In this document: positions 1-11,435 of the stretch, piece by piece
How positions within the stretch are numbered: position 1 is the first letter of the stretch
How the letters are laid out: every line of letters begins with the position of its first letter
Assembly: GCA_022836615.1 (NCBI GenBank)
Contig: MU405213.1
Location: forward strand, 310,001 to 374,000
DNA: 64,000 nucleotides
Direction: 5' to 3'
DNA from: Annulohypoxylon bovei var. microspora
Lineage: Eukaryota; Ascomycota; Sordariomycetes; Xylariales; Hypoxylaceae
Translations under genes and position numbers: made by a program
Notes under the pieces: model-generated
Database searches by the model: none
The model's input: only the letters and a program-made list of their open reading frames with translations
What the model was told of the DNA's origin: nothing

Positions 1-286
1 CCTAGACGTACTAAACGGCATGAAAAGTAGCTATGTTGACTACGATCTTGTTACTCCTGGCCACACCGATGAAGATGCATACTTGAACGCTAAGCTAAGT
101 ATCAGCATTGCCAGAAAGATGGGCGCAACTATCTGGCTAGTTCCCGAGGATATCTGCCAGGTCCGGAGCAGACTAGTTACCACATTCATCGGTAAGATGC
201 GTAACTTTCTAAATCTAGAGCTAAGAAACGATTGCTAACTACGAGTTATAGGTTCTCTTATGGCGACTCACGAGAAGATGCATTAG
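1..286 (+). CDS. SAC6: Fimbrin (plastin), C-terminal end, partial at left edge
   Basis: Fimbrin cross-links actin filaments in cortical patches and endocytic sites through tandem calponin-homology (CH) domains. Exons are 1..191 (entering in frame from base 2) and 252..286, with a GT-AG intron at 192..251. The spliced end reads through DLVTPGHTDEDAYLNAKL, then SIARKMGATIWLVPEDI, and finishes TTFIGSLMATHEKMH. This is the last CH domain and tail of the fungal Sac6 family, where the motif around ARK-GA-IWLVPEDI is strongly conserved. Everything upstream lies outside the window. The intron lies inside a Gly codon; without splicing the frame would end at 238 with an unrelated tail. The identification is from family recall and is firm for a fimbrin/plastin. 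Confidence 0.9.
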
Positions 287-870
287 ATGGGGTTTCCTTT
301 TTCCGTTTCTCTCGCGACGCAATAAGTGAACGAGGGGTCTAGGTTACTGGAAAAGTTAGGGAGGATTTGACGATGATACGTTTAAGCTTATTGCGCAACC
401 CATTAGCCTTCATAAAATTGCGAATGCAGTCTTCACTTGGGCATCATTCTTTATTATAGATCAGAAAATGAGTATATTCTTGCAGTGCCCAGTGATTCCT
501 GCACTAATTCCTGCACTGTACATTAGGTACATGTATGTAGGTAGGTACATAAGGCGGAATGTTGCGTCCATAGATGTTCCATGTCCATGTTTGTGGGAGT
601 TATGCAGTGTAACAGTGCCCCGCCATTTTACAGCCAAAAGCTCGCCAGTTATAGGAAGATGATAATCATATTACGTCGAATGTTCCCGCTGTCCGAGGCT
701 GATGGGCGCTTGCCGAGAGTATTTTATATGTTCTTATTAAGATTAGTCTGACAGTCTGACTTGGTGTATTGGAGGAAAGAACAAACAAAAAGTCGATTTA
801 AAGTCGGGTTCCGCTGAATATTGCCCATTGCCGAATGAACTAGCAACATGTCTGACCTTTTCAATCCGAT

Positions 871-920
871 CCTTTCCAGCCTTTCCAGCCTTTCCACCTA
901 GCCTTTCTAGCCTTTCCAAG
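871..920. repeat. Short tandem repeat, about 9 to 10 bp CCTTTCCAG-like unit
   Basis: Five adjacent, slightly diverged copies of CCTTTCCAG / CCTTTCTAG. Pyrimidine-rich on the plus strand. No evident function. Confidence 0.8.
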
Positions 921-1252
921 GTACTGATATCTATTTAAACGTCACCGGTCAGATCCGCATAACTCGTGCTCCCAATAGAATATTCCTCAACATATTAATT
1001 AGGAACTTAACAAGTAATTTTCCTAAATCCGGGTTCCAACCGGGTTACGCGGAAGCTTTGTTACTGTAAACTAGAACGACTTTGCCCGGTCGCGCCGGTC
1101 GCGTTAAAGTCGGGTGGCAAGACTCGTCGCTCGATACGACCCAAATGAACGAGATCGCTGAGTGATTTGTGATTCTACAAGCTTGGGTACTCTAGCCTTA
1201 TAAATAATTATATTCCGAACATTTATTCACAAAAATAAAGCTGACAATGTTA

Positions 1253-1280
1253 TTCAGCTTTTCAGCTTTTCAGCTTTTCA
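1253..1280. repeat. Tandem octamer TTCAGCTT, 3.5 copies
   Basis: TTCAGCTT is repeated perfectly three times and followed by TTCA, about 130 bp before the acyltransferase start codon. It could be a promoter microsatellite; no function can be read from it. Confidence 0.85.
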
Positions 1281-1409
1281 TCCGTCAAAACAACCAGTTT
1301 ATCGCCCACATTGGGATACTGAGAGTTCTAACTTGTTGGTATGAGGTCTAAGTTATTAGCTACCTAAACTCTTCTAACTTTAGTTAGGCGCCCTCGTCAT
1401 TCTTAAGAT

Positions 1410-4030
1410 ATGTCTTCAGTAGAGGAACTCCGTCCGGCCTTGCATAATCGGGAGCATATTACAGGAGATCCCAATACCCATGATGTACATTCAAGACATG
1501 AAATACAACACCCAGCTGCCCTAGCTGAAGCTTTGAATGCTGTACGTCGCGCGCCAGATACACCGTCAGATAGCAATAGTGACTCAGGTTATGAAGCCAG
1601 GGACAAGCCACTACAGCCAGTCCTATTACGGCGTAAGACGGGGATCGATTCATACGACAACTCGGCATTGGATACCCCTGAGATCCTACCTATAGAGAAC
1701 CTGGAACTAGATCAGAAGTCAAGCTCCGAGCAATTCCGTCAGTCTTTGTCTACCCCTGAATTCCGTTCCTCGGGCAAGGGGAAAAAGACGTATGTGGTGG
1801 CCAGTGATGATGCTGAGCTCCGTGATATTTTAAAGAGAGGCTTAGAAAGGGTAAGCAATCATCTTTTATACGACTACAGACGTCACTAATATTCCATAGG
1901 AGAGAGAAAAGATATCGCCAAGCCGACGTGAGAAGCTTCGAGACATGGTCTTCACTAGGCAGTTCTCGGCGTTCGATAGGCAAAACCAAGATGCCGCAAA
2001 TAGTCCATTTCACGGATTTTATGTTCTTTTCTGGATCGGCTTGGCCATTTATATCATCAAGATGGCTGCTGAGAACTGGAGGAAGACTGGAAACCCGCTT
2101 GGCACTAATGAGATTATGAAGGCTATGTTTCGAAGAGATGGTATGTTCGTGCTCTAATACTAAAAACTAACTACTGGTTAGATATATTATAATATACAAT
2201 TATTAACCATTGGCATAGTGGTCGTCCTTCTGTTCTCTGATGGGGTTATATGCGGCTTGACGGGAGTGAGCTGGGTCATTCAACGCCTCGTCTTCCTTCA
2301 GTATATCGATTGGGAAAGATCTGGTTGGATACTACAGAACGTGAGTTTCTACTAACTGTGGCTTCTATGAAAAAAAAACTCAATTGACGATACCTTTAAC
2401 TATAGATTTGGCAAACATTTTTTATCGCAAGTGTGGTTGGCCTTACGCTTGTGAGGGATTGGCCGTGGACACGTAAGCAAGCCGCCCGATCCCAATGTTT
2501 CCGCTTTCAACCCCTATATAATTTATTGATGTCGTCTCTCGCCGATACCCCCCAAACTCGCGATGAGGAGTATATATTGATTATTGTGGTTACAGATACC
2601 GTCTTCTTCGTACTTCATGGACTTGTGATGTTGATGAAGCAGCATTCCTATGCGTTCTACAATGGCCACCTTTCCTCAGTCTACAAGAGGCGCCAGGTTA
2701 GTATATGCCGCCACTTCCTAATAGTATTGCTTAATAAGAAATCTACCTGAAGTATCCTGTTGCAGCTCGTTTCTCTATTAAACTGGTGGCTTCTAAAGGT
2801 TGGATAGTGAAATATGACGAATTCGCTAACTTCTAAATCTTGCAGAGCCTATTGCTTAAATTGAAACAACTGGAGAGCACCTCACCAGTTACATCGCCTT
2901 CCCTCACGAGCCCGCGTGTCTCTGCACTTTCCACGTCTCATCTCGCCCACCCACCGTCCGCAGATGAATACCATGAAAGACGACGTTCATTGTCAAAGTC
3001 TCGATCGGCTGATCATAATGACATAGAGAACATCTCCCATGCTATCGAAGCAGCAGAACCGCTCGACATGGAGCAATTGCTCGTATTCGAGAGACTGATA
3101 AAGTGGGAAGCTGATGCGCTTACGGATGAGCTCCGAGGCAAAGCAACAGATCCGACACATTATTACCCAAATAATCTTGCGTTCTTAAATCATTACGAAT
3201 ACATTGTCTTGCCTACTGTTGTCTATGAATTGCAGTATCCTCGGTCCGAAACTATCGATTGGTCGTATGTAGCTGAGAAAATATGTGCTTTGATTGGTAT
3301 CATATTTGTTATGATAATGATCTCTCAGGCTTTTATCTATCCCGTGGTGATGAGAACCGTCCATATGAAAGAAGCGGGTTGGACAGTTGCCCAAAGGTTT
3401 CAAGAATTTCCTTGGCTCCTGAGTGACCTTATTTTCCCTTTCATGATGGAATATCTGGTGAGTATTTAGCCTTGTTTTTGACTAATATTGCATTGATTAC
3501 GCACTTGCTAACTTCCATTACTAGCTGGCCTGGTATTTGATTTGGGAGACGGTTCTCAATATTCTTGCCGAGCTTACCTATTTTGCGGATAGAAGCTTCT
3601 ACGATACATGGTGGAATTCCGGTATGTTACCAGCTCAGAATCCGTTCTACGTCTGTTTGTATTTATATACAAAATCGCTTACGCTTGGATAGTCTCATGG
3701 GATCAATATGCCCGCGACTGGAACCGGCCTGTCCACAACTTCCTCCTACGACACGTATACCACAGCTCGATCTCGTTTATGCGAGTCAACAAGCATACCG
3801 CAACACTTATCACGTTCTTCCTCTCGGCCTGCGTCCATGAGCTCGTCATGTGGTGCATATTCAAGAAACTCCGCGGCTACCTACTTATCTTGCAGATGTG
3901 CCAGCTGCCGCTCGTAAGGATGAGCCGGACAAAGTGGCTTCGCAACCAGAAAACGGTGGGAAATATGATATTCTGGATCGGTATATTCACGGGCCCGAGT
4001 TTACTATGCAGTTTGTATTTGATCCTCTGA
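1410..4030 (+). CDS. are2: Sterol O-acyltransferase (ACAT/ARE family, MBOAT)
   Basis: Esterifies sterols with long-chain acyl-CoA in the ER membrane, making steryl esters for lipid droplets. Eight exons: 1410..1850, 1900..2140, 2219..2340, 2406..2472, 2596..2696, 2846..3457, 3525..3621, 3693..4030. All junctions keep frame and give 672 aa, normal for fungal ARE proteins. The N-terminal ~150 residues are hydrophilic and Ser/Asp-rich; membrane segments begin at HGFYVLFWIGLAIYI. Family hallmarks are HSYAFYNGHLS, the FYDTWWNS motif (about 553-560), Asn571 in WNRPVHNFLLRH, and catalytic His609 in SACVHELVMW. The C-terminus NMIFWIGIFTGPSLLCSLY is typical. Intron 5 (2697..2845) could instead be two introns around a small exon at 2766..2798 (LVSLLNWWLLK). 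I chose the single intron because KRRQ-SLLLKLKQLE matches the family better. ARE1 versus ARE2 cannot be distinguished. Confidence 0.92.
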
Positions 4031-5133
4031 TGCGCTCCGAACAGGATACTTGGCGTTTGGGGGCATCGGAAGCGAGGAGAACAAGTGGGATCATAATTGG
4101 ATTTAAACTACCTAGATACACGAGGAAAATACAGGGAGCTCATGGAGTTCAAGACGTTACATATTAACTTCGGTACGATGATATGAGACTAGGCAATACT
4201 ACCGTAGAAGTGACCAAACACCTGCTGATATTCTCTCACCCTCCCTTTTTGTGTGTATGGTTTTTGGCACCCCTATGACTACGCTCAGACTGGGATCTTA
4301 TGGATGTTCCTTGTATGATCCAAGATTTACGGCAACAACCTATTCCTAGAAGTGGTGGTCGCTAGATCGAGATTTTTGCAAATCATCTCGCGGTTGGGAC
4401 TTGATGACATACGGAATTAGGATAGCAGGATGACATTTGGATAGTATCCGACTTCGTGGGTTCATGCAGCTTTTATGCAACACATCAAGTTTTGCAGCGT
4501 TAGTGATATCGCCACACGGTAGACCGTCGCATAATATTTTGAATCAGGTTAGTACTTGCTGAATTTTTATGTAGCTTCATACGGACAGCCTAGTTTTTGT
4601 AAGGTGGTCCCTGAGGTGAAAATAAATGTTTGTTCAAAAGTTGCTCAGTTATGACTGATTTCAAAAATTACATCTTGATTTCCTTACAGATGTAGGTATT
4701 AATAACTTAAGGTTGACTTTTAGAAGTACGTCCATAGCATACAGATTTTATTCATGTGCTACTACCTAGGTACATAGTATGTAAGGAATAGCCCACTACC
4801 TACGTCATAAAGTCATAGCGCCATTAAAGGTTCGAATTTGACACTGTATGGCAAGGCAATAACAACCAAGATTATTTCTCCGATAATTTACCGTTCCCCT
4901 TTGAAAGCAAATTTTATGGTTTCAGCCAACCACCGGACAACTTCAACTCTTCCGCGAACTAATTCTACCATTAGTTGCTGGGGAACTACATAACTCCATC
5001 GTCAAAATCGTCGCTAAACACGCGATTTTGACAATCAATTTTTACCTCGTCATCTTTTAACATCGTCGAGGTCTTCTTCTTCTTATCTCTCAATTCACTT
5101 TTCATTCATTTCTCTTCCTACTCTTAAGTAGCC
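4031..5133. other. Intergenic region, acyltransferase 3' flank and SR-protein promoter
   Basis: No supported gene. Contains one TACCTAGGTA palindrome at 4763 and, just before the next gene, a TC-rich leader (about 5060-5125) typical of highly expressed fungal promoters. Confidence 0.6.
5001..5032. promoter_or_regulatory. Perfect 10-bp inverted repeat upstream of SR-protein gene
   Basis: GTCAAAATCG at 5001-5010 is followed after 12 bp by its exact reverse complement CGATTTTGAC at 5023-5032, about 100 bp before the ATG. It could be a dyad protein-binding site or, if transcribed, a hairpin in the 5' leader. Function is inferred from position only. Confidence 0.4.
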
Positions 5134-6340
5134 ATGTCTCGAGGTGGTACTACTCTGTACGTGACTGGCTTCAGTCACGGTACGCGTGCTCGAGACCTCG
5201 CCTACGAATTCGAACGGTATGTCCCATTATCCTCGTCGGTGAATCGATCGACCGTCCTACGGATGCGGTGTCCGATGTCACCTGCCTTCTCGTCCTCATC
5301 CCGACCTCGCTTCGTCGTTCTCGGCTTCGTTCGAGTCCTCGATCCGTCTTCTTGTCTACGCTTCTGCCTTCCACGCCCTCCGTATCCATCTCAGCATTCC
5401 ATCTATTTCGATCGAGCGGTCGTATAGCGTCAGAAATATTTAGATGCATCGTTCCACGTCCCCCTAACCATCGCGATGGGTATTCGAAGATTCTTGCATT
5501 CGATGCAAATATATATCATATATTATCATATATCTTTGGGAAAGTCATACATTTTTGCCGTGATTGCTGACATCGAATCTCTAGCTATGGTCGTCTTGTC
5601 CGCTGTGACATCCCTGCGCCACGATCTGCCTCTAGTAGATTGTAAGTTAACCCAATTTAGTATTATAACAGCTACGTGACCCTAACTGAAGTTTCTAGGT
5701 TTGCTTTCGTGGAGTATGAGGATCGTCGTGATGCCGATGATGCGTATCATGAGATGCATAACAAGCGCATCGGCCGTGATGATCTTCTGAAGATTGAGGT
5801 AAGTTATAGTTGCTAAGGCAACTGTCAATCTACTTCTCTAGGACTAAAAAAACTAACAAACACAGTGGGCTCGCACTCCTCCTTCCGCGTCTTGGCGGTT
5901 CGATAGTGGTCGTGACCGTGAGCGACGCGATCGTGGAGGTAGATCCCCACGTCGCGCACGTTCTCCGTCTCCCCGTCGAAGCACTCGTGATTACTCTCCT
6001 CGTAAGGATGACCGACGAGACCGAGACCGCGACTACGACCGTGACCGTCGTGACACTCGTGACCGCTCTCGCAGCCCGGATGCTCGGTACACATCCCTGT
6101 CTTCTAGCATTAACCCAACCCGACCCTTGATTAAGTTGGAGCTTACACTTTACACCAACAGTGACCGTGACCGTGATGATCGAGACGACCGTGACCGCCG
6201 AGACAACGCCACTAATGGTGACGACCGCAAGCGTAAGTAACTCTAAGTTCTGGTCTACAAAAGCGAACATCCCGCTAATATTGAATATAGCTCCCGACAG
6301 CCCGCCTCCCCAGCACGAAGACTTGGACGTTGCAGAGTGA
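5134..6340 (+). CDS. SR-type RNA-binding protein (RRM plus RS/RD-rich tail)
   Basis: Serine/arginine-type splicing factor acting in the nucleus on pre-mRNA. Six exons: 5134..5216, 5585..5641, 5699..5798, 5866..6086, 6162..6232, 6291..6340, giving 193 aa. The N-terminal RRM starts at once (TTLYVTGFSHGTRARDLAYE), with RNP1-like RLFAFVEYEDRRDADDAYHEM. From about residue 82 the protein becomes Arg-rich, with RS dipeptides (RRARSPSPRRSTRDYSP) and then RD/DRDR repeats, ending in an acidic tail. Every join keeps frame. Intron 1 is 368 nt, five times longer than most introns here. Conservation of the first 80 residues among filamentous fungi makes the call firm; the specific orthologue name (Srp1/Srp2-like) is less certain. 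Confidence 0.88.
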
Positions 6341-6846
6341 TAAGTATAACTGGACTGGCTATCTTACACGGCGGCAACGGGTTGCATCAGCAACGTGTGA
6401 AACATTAAAAAGTTCTCCTATGTCACACGGGTGTTCGGTAATTGCTTTTCTCTATACTGGGCTATAACTCATCTTCTAGTTTCGATTTCATCGACCGACG
6501 TGTGAGGAACCCCCCCCCAACTAATTAAAAGAATGAATCCGGAGATGATGCTACTATAAGAATGAGATGGTTTTCTATTCCGGACAGCAAAAGGCTACGA
6601 GGTGGATCCTGGGTGAAGCTGGGTAGCTAGAAATGTGCCTAAACGATGAAGTCCTAGCTAGCTAGTTAGTCAACTTGATAGTTTAAGGCAAAACGCGCCA
6701 CAAATCTTCAATCTTACTCTAGTACCTAGTGGACGCTGTGAAAGTGAAATTTATGTTGCGCCTAAAGTATTCGCATATGGATTAATGTCTTAAGGTCACA
6801 GTTCTATCAGGCCGCTACACCTACTTGATAACTCAAGACATACTAC
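6341..6846. other. Intergenic region left of the inserted element
   Basis: 3' flank of the SR-protein gene. I see no gene. The last seven bases, ATACTAC (6840-6846), are repeated at 7793-7799 and look like a target-site duplication of the adjacent element. Confidence 0.55.
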
Positions 6847-6943
6847 TGTGGGGTGGTCAGGTGACCAATGAGATAAAAGGGTTATTCCTGTGTTTTAGAT
6901 CAAAGTTTAAACTGAAGAAAAACAACAACAATTCAACCCACCT
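6847..6943. repeat. Left 97-bp direct repeat of candidate element
   Basis: Begins TGTGGGGTGGTCAGG and ends ATTCAACCCACCT. I compared it base by base with 7695-7791 and found no difference. Confidence 0.85.
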
Positions 6944-7694
6944 AATATCTTGATGAGAGCTGCACGATTTTCGAACTGGTAGACCTGCACGTTTAATCCC
7001 ATTACGGGGCGCTGGCCCTTGTTGGCCTTGTCTGGCTGTTTCTGACTTTCACTAGACTTTTACTGAGAAGATTCTAATCAATTAACGAGCGCTTTTCTTT
7101 TTTTTTTCGAACGAATTAATTGATAATAAATTGGTAACGATGAATTATTAAGAATTGGGGATGAAGAGTAATTGTAATTAGGCCTTTTTGGCTTTTGAGG
7201 GAAATAATGAATTAATTAGACGACGATCTGTTTTGGGATTAAGATTATACCTTATTTAATTACAATTTGATAATCACCAAACGATTCATATCTAAGCCTA
7301 CGTTTTTTTATTATTACTTTAGTTCTTATTTATTTTCGTTGTTTCGTTGGTTAAGACCGCCTCGCTGAGCGCTTTTGCCTTAAGTTTGGCTAGGACGTAA
7401 TTCCCTGATCGTGTAGGCTACGATTAACTATAGCTAGAATATACCTAAGCTGAGGTAACTGGGTGGTTGGGATGATTATGATTTGTAGTATATTGTGTGG
7501 TGGCTGTTTGTTCTGGTGCATGCGTGCCGTAGCTATCAGTGGTGGGGCAGAGATCGGTTGGGGTTAGTCAAACCTGATAAGATGGCGATTAGGAGTGGGA
7601 TTCTGGGCAGTAATGGATGGCGGCAGCAAGGATGGGAATAGCTTCTTCTGGGTTTGGTTTTGAGGGCGTTGCCCTCAAGGGAGTATGGGCCGAG

Positions 7695-7791
7695 TGTGGG
7701 GTGGTCAGGTGACCAATGAGATAAAAGGGTTATTCCTGTGTTTTAGATCAAAGTTTAAACTGAAGAAAAACAACAACAATTCAACCCACCT
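7695..7791. repeat. Right 97-bp direct repeat of candidate element
   Basis: Identical to 6847-6943. Complete identity implies recent duplication or insertion, since RIP and drift would normally have separated two old copies. Confidence 0.85.
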
Positions 7792-7799
7792 GATACTAC

Positions 7800-9272
7800 C
7801 TAGTAATTCCCAAACCATGGATTGGGATACCACCAAGTCAGTAATAAGGCTACCTATTCAATCTTGAAGGATTAGTGCCAGTATACACAGATCTAATCCG
7901 TTTAGAGCTTCGTCCAAACCCGTCGGCGCTAGCACGTACGTACATGTACAGTACTGTATTAAACCTCTTGCCCGAAGAACCTGGATGTGTGAAGTACCTA
8001 ACCTTAATGTGCTTTCTAGATGTATGTATACATGTGGACATATGGAGAAACCAGCCAACCAGACGATAGGTAATAATATGAAGATCTCATGCATATTTTT
8101 AAGCCGAATGACAGCTGTCTCTGACAGTATCCAATGTTGCCAATCCTCCTTTATGCCTAGTCACGTCATAATAATACAAGGATCCAACGGATGTAAGGAG
8201 GAATGTGTCCTCTTACAGTGCACTGTCGTACTTGATGCAGATAATCCCCTAAACATAGAGGCTAGAGTTGATCTCGTAACTTCAATGTTCCGCTTTGTCT
8301 AAGCTTTACAGGGCTGCATGGCTAGCCACAATGCCGAGGATCAACTCGAAAAACGACAAGGACGATTTCGAAAATTTGACAAAACTTTAGTACCTCATAT
8401 GTATATATGTAGGTAGATAGTAGGTAACGTTTATGGCTTCATGATTTTACTCATACGCCTACCGGTAATCTGGATTTTGTCTAGAGGTCAATGTCTCTAT
8501 GTATTAGTATTACGTAGTTGGACGGCTTCGTAAAATATTAATACGTAACATACCTGGTGGTACTGTCACTTGCAATTACATAATTACCTATACAAAACCT
8601 GGAAGTCTCAGGCGAGTCCAGCAAGTGACTTTCCCCCAAGACCAAATTTTCTCAAAGTTCCGACTGGCCGACTTCAATGTTCCTTCCCGACTTCAACCAC
8701 TTAAATCTTAGCAACTACGTTCTGCCATCCCATCTTTTGTAGCTTAAAATTTCTAGTTTTTAAGTTTCTATTTTCTTCTCACCTTTTAGTATTTATTCAT
8801 CTCGCCTTTAAAGAGACACGTTCTATACGCTCGCTTTCTTCTTATACTGCGATACAGTGGTATTGATTTGTAGCATATATCTAAGAAGCGGAACGATCAT
8901 GAGTGCTCTATGTACCTTGGTCAATTCGATGATCTGACCAAACGGAACGCAGAGCGACGCGCCTGAGCATACCACCTCTGGAGGTTATTTAGAAATCCTA
9001 CGCAGTTACCGCCGTCACCTATGTTTGTCCTCGATAACCCGTCCTACAAGCTCGACTATGTCGCCCGCATCGTCAAGCTATTCTCGATAGAAATTACACT
9101 ATCGCCATAGTCGTTGTATCCGAAAATATCTCTTACTTTCTCGATATACATGCCCAAGTGTCCGCCGCGCGCAAGTTTCTCGACCCCCTACTTTAGCCTC
9201 GTGTATACGCCGCCTACCCCCCTCCGTTGCGCTAGCCGAATTCTCCCGTATCTGCACGGCTGAGGCTCCAAT
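7800..9272. other. Intergenic region upstream of mitochondrial carrier gene
   Basis: No supported gene. Open frames of 60 to 105 codons here have no recognisable features. Near 8690 GACTTCAA motifs recur, and 8740-8870 is pyrimidine-rich, consistent with promoter and leader sequence. A 12-codon upstream reading frame may start at 8899. Confidence 0.5.
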
Positions 9273-10597
9273 ATGGCTGCTGTATGTCTCCTTCGCTTTC
9301 ATAATAAAACGCCCTGGAAATCGGGGAAATCTTCTGGGTTATATTCCAGTAGCAGTAGCTTACCCAGATCCTCTAGAGCTCGGAAGACGTCAAGGCCAAA
9401 TACGCCGATGGAAACAAAGGCTCCCAATTCAATGATTTCGTCTCTCAACCGGTAATTGCCGCTTTTTGCGCCGGTGGTGTCGCTGGTGCTGTGTCGCGAA
9501 CAGTCGTATCTCCTCTCGAGCGTCTAAAAATTCTTTTCCAAGTGCAAAGTGCCGGTCGCAATGAATACACGCTGTCAGTAGGCAAGGCACTTGGCAAGAT
9601 GTGGAAGGAAGAAGGTTGGAGAGGCTTCATGGCTGGCAATGGGACCAATTGCATTCGTATCGTCCCTTATTCTGCAGTACAATTCGGCAGTTATAACCTT
9701 TACAAACGGGTGAGTTCATGACGTACGCTACTATATCCTCTATGATTTAGCTTGGGGCATGCGGGATGTATGATGCCTATGGCAAGACAGGCAATTCTGA
9801 GCTGGCCCGACTAACAATAATTGCAGCACTTCTTCGAGAAATACCCAAACGCCCCTTTGTCTCCCTTCCAGAGGCTTCTCTGCGGTGGCATCGCGGGAAT
9901 CACCTCGGTCTTTTTCACGTACCCGCTCGATATCGTGCGAACCCGATTATCTATTCAGTCGGCATCATTCGCTGCGCTCGGCCATCCGCCGAAAGATAAG
10001 CTGCCGGGAATGTGGACCACGATGGCGGTGATGTATAAGGAAGAGGGCGGCATACCCGCATTGTATCGTGGCATAATACCTACTATTGCTGGAGTGGCTC
10101 CATATGTAAGTTTTTATTCCCCTATAGGCGGTAGTAAATCTATACGGCCAAGGGATATTAATGATATCCTAGGTTGGATTGAACTTCATGACGTACGAAT
10201 TCGTCCGCAAGGTTCTGACTCCCGAGGGTGATCAAAACCCTAGCGCTCCACGAAAACTACTTGCTGGCGCCGTATCAGGTGCTGTTGCCCAGACTTGCAC
10301 ATACCCATTGTAAGTGTTCTTTACCTTAAATATTGATTCATGGTTGACTAATGTACGCCTAGCGACGTACTGCGACGGAGATTTCAAATCAACACCATGT
10401 CTGGTATGGGCTATAAATATAAGTCTATAGGAGACGCTGTCAGAGTGATAATATCCCAGGAAGGCCCACGGGGATTATACAAAGGCCTTGTTCCGAACCT
10501 GCTCAAAGTCGCCCCTAGTATGGCAGCCAACTGGCTCAGTTTTGAAGTCACCAGAGACTTTTTGGTCGCATTAAAGCCAGAACCGGCGGACTTATAG
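9273..10597 (+). CDS. Mitochondrial carrier, APS/PAPS-transporter type (yeast YPR011C-like)
   Basis: Member of the SLC25 family of inner-membrane solute carriers. Five exons: 9273..9281, 9377..9709, 9827..10105, 10173..10309, 10363..10597, giving 330 aa. Exon 1 encodes only Met-Ala-Ala; the acceptor at 9376 is supported because the frame upstream holds a stop (9374-9376) and the spliced N-terminus continues into GSQFNDFVSQPVIAAF. Three carrier repeats carry the signature PX[DE]XX[KR]: SPLERLKILFQ, TYPLDIVRTRLS and TYPFDVLRRRFQ. The stretches GNGTNCIRIVPYSAVQFGSY and GLYKGLVPNLLKVAPS closely match yeast YPR011C, described as a carrier of adenosine 5'-phosphosulfate and 3'-phospho-APS. The family is certain; the substrate is transferred from that orthologue. 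Confidence 0.88.
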
Positions 10598-11435
10598 ATG
10601 GAAATGGGCTGAATCCTAGCTGGATACCTTTATTTTCTGGATTATTTCCGGGCTGTACTTCATTACGTTTTAGATATGGACCATGGTTGTGCAAGGCACC
10701 TACATACCGAGGTAGTAGGTGGAATGGCGTCGGTGCACTACGGTAACAGATGCTGCATGCGGAACAGCATATCAGACATTAAAACAGGCAAGGGTAGATA
10801 TAAACACATAGAGGAACATGAATATCCTAGTTTAGCTAGCAGAGATGGCAAAACATTGAATGGATTGCATGGAGTAAACTCAGGTACACTTATGTCATAC
10901 AGGTTGTCACAAGTACGGCCGGAGTTGACTGATACCTACATGTATGTATGAGGTCGTCATCTTATTGGAGATACATAGTTTCAAGGTCACATTTTGTACC
11001 TAGTATAGAAAAATAAAAACAAATTCGAAAAATTGAATATTACACTCTACGAATTAATTATACTACCTAATAGGCATTTAGGTAATTTAGAATACCTAGG
11101 TAGTATATTCGTAGACAGTTAGGTACATAATATAGCTACTAGGTACCTATTGAAGGTAGGTATAGCCGTCTTACATAATCAAATCTTTACCTTACGCTCG
11201 GACCAAGCTACATGTGTTAACCGCCCATATCGGTACGTACTGGCCCTGACCAACCCTAACTGCCAGCTGACACCGCCCACCCGCACAATTTCGCTCCATC
11301 TTTTGCGATTTAGAACATTTTCTTTAGTCCACTTGAGATTTTTTCAATCTTCAGTCAGTACTAACCCACAGCAACAACAGCTTTTCTTTTCCCCATCGAC
11401 TCTCTTCCTTTTTATCACAAGGAGTCACCGTCAAG
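10598..11435. other. Intergenic region between carrier and eL18 genes
   Basis: No supported gene. Rich in ACCT/AGGT motifs including the palindrome TACCTAGGTA at 11093. A pyrimidine-rich tract at about 11340-11420 directly precedes the ribosomal protein start, as is usual for highly expressed fungal genes. Confidence 0.6.

Larger units (their letters stand above)
287..1409. other. Intergenic region between fimbrin and sterol acyltransferase genes
   Basis: No convincing coding region. It carries the fimbrin 3' end, two short tandem repeats listed separately, and several AAAGTCGGG-type motifs near 790, 1105 and 1080-1120 in the promoter-proximal half of the next gene. Confidence 0.6.
6847..7792. 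mobile_element. Candidate non-autonomous element with 97-bp direct terminal repeats (TRIM/LTR-like)
   Basis: The sequence starts and ends with identical 97-bp direct repeats (6847-6943 and 7695-7791) and is bounded on both sides by ATACTAC (6840-6846 and 7793-7799). Repeats starting TG and containing CA near the end (TGTGGGG ... CAACCCA, then CCT), plus a target-site duplication, suggest a very short non-autonomous LTR-type element. The ~750-bp interior is A/T-rich and has no coding frame of note. I see no clear tRNA primer-binding site next to the left repeat and only a weak purine stretch before the right one. A simple segmental duplication of 97 bp remains possible, but the flanking 7-bp duplication argues for insertion. 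Confidence 0.5.

Noticed and set aside
5830..6270. 146-codon minus-strand Val/Thr-rich frame
   Set aside because: Antisense to the RD-repeat part of the SR protein; low-complexity shadow.
7985..8302. 105-codon plus-strand frame
   Set aside because: No features and no credible promoter or homologous motif.
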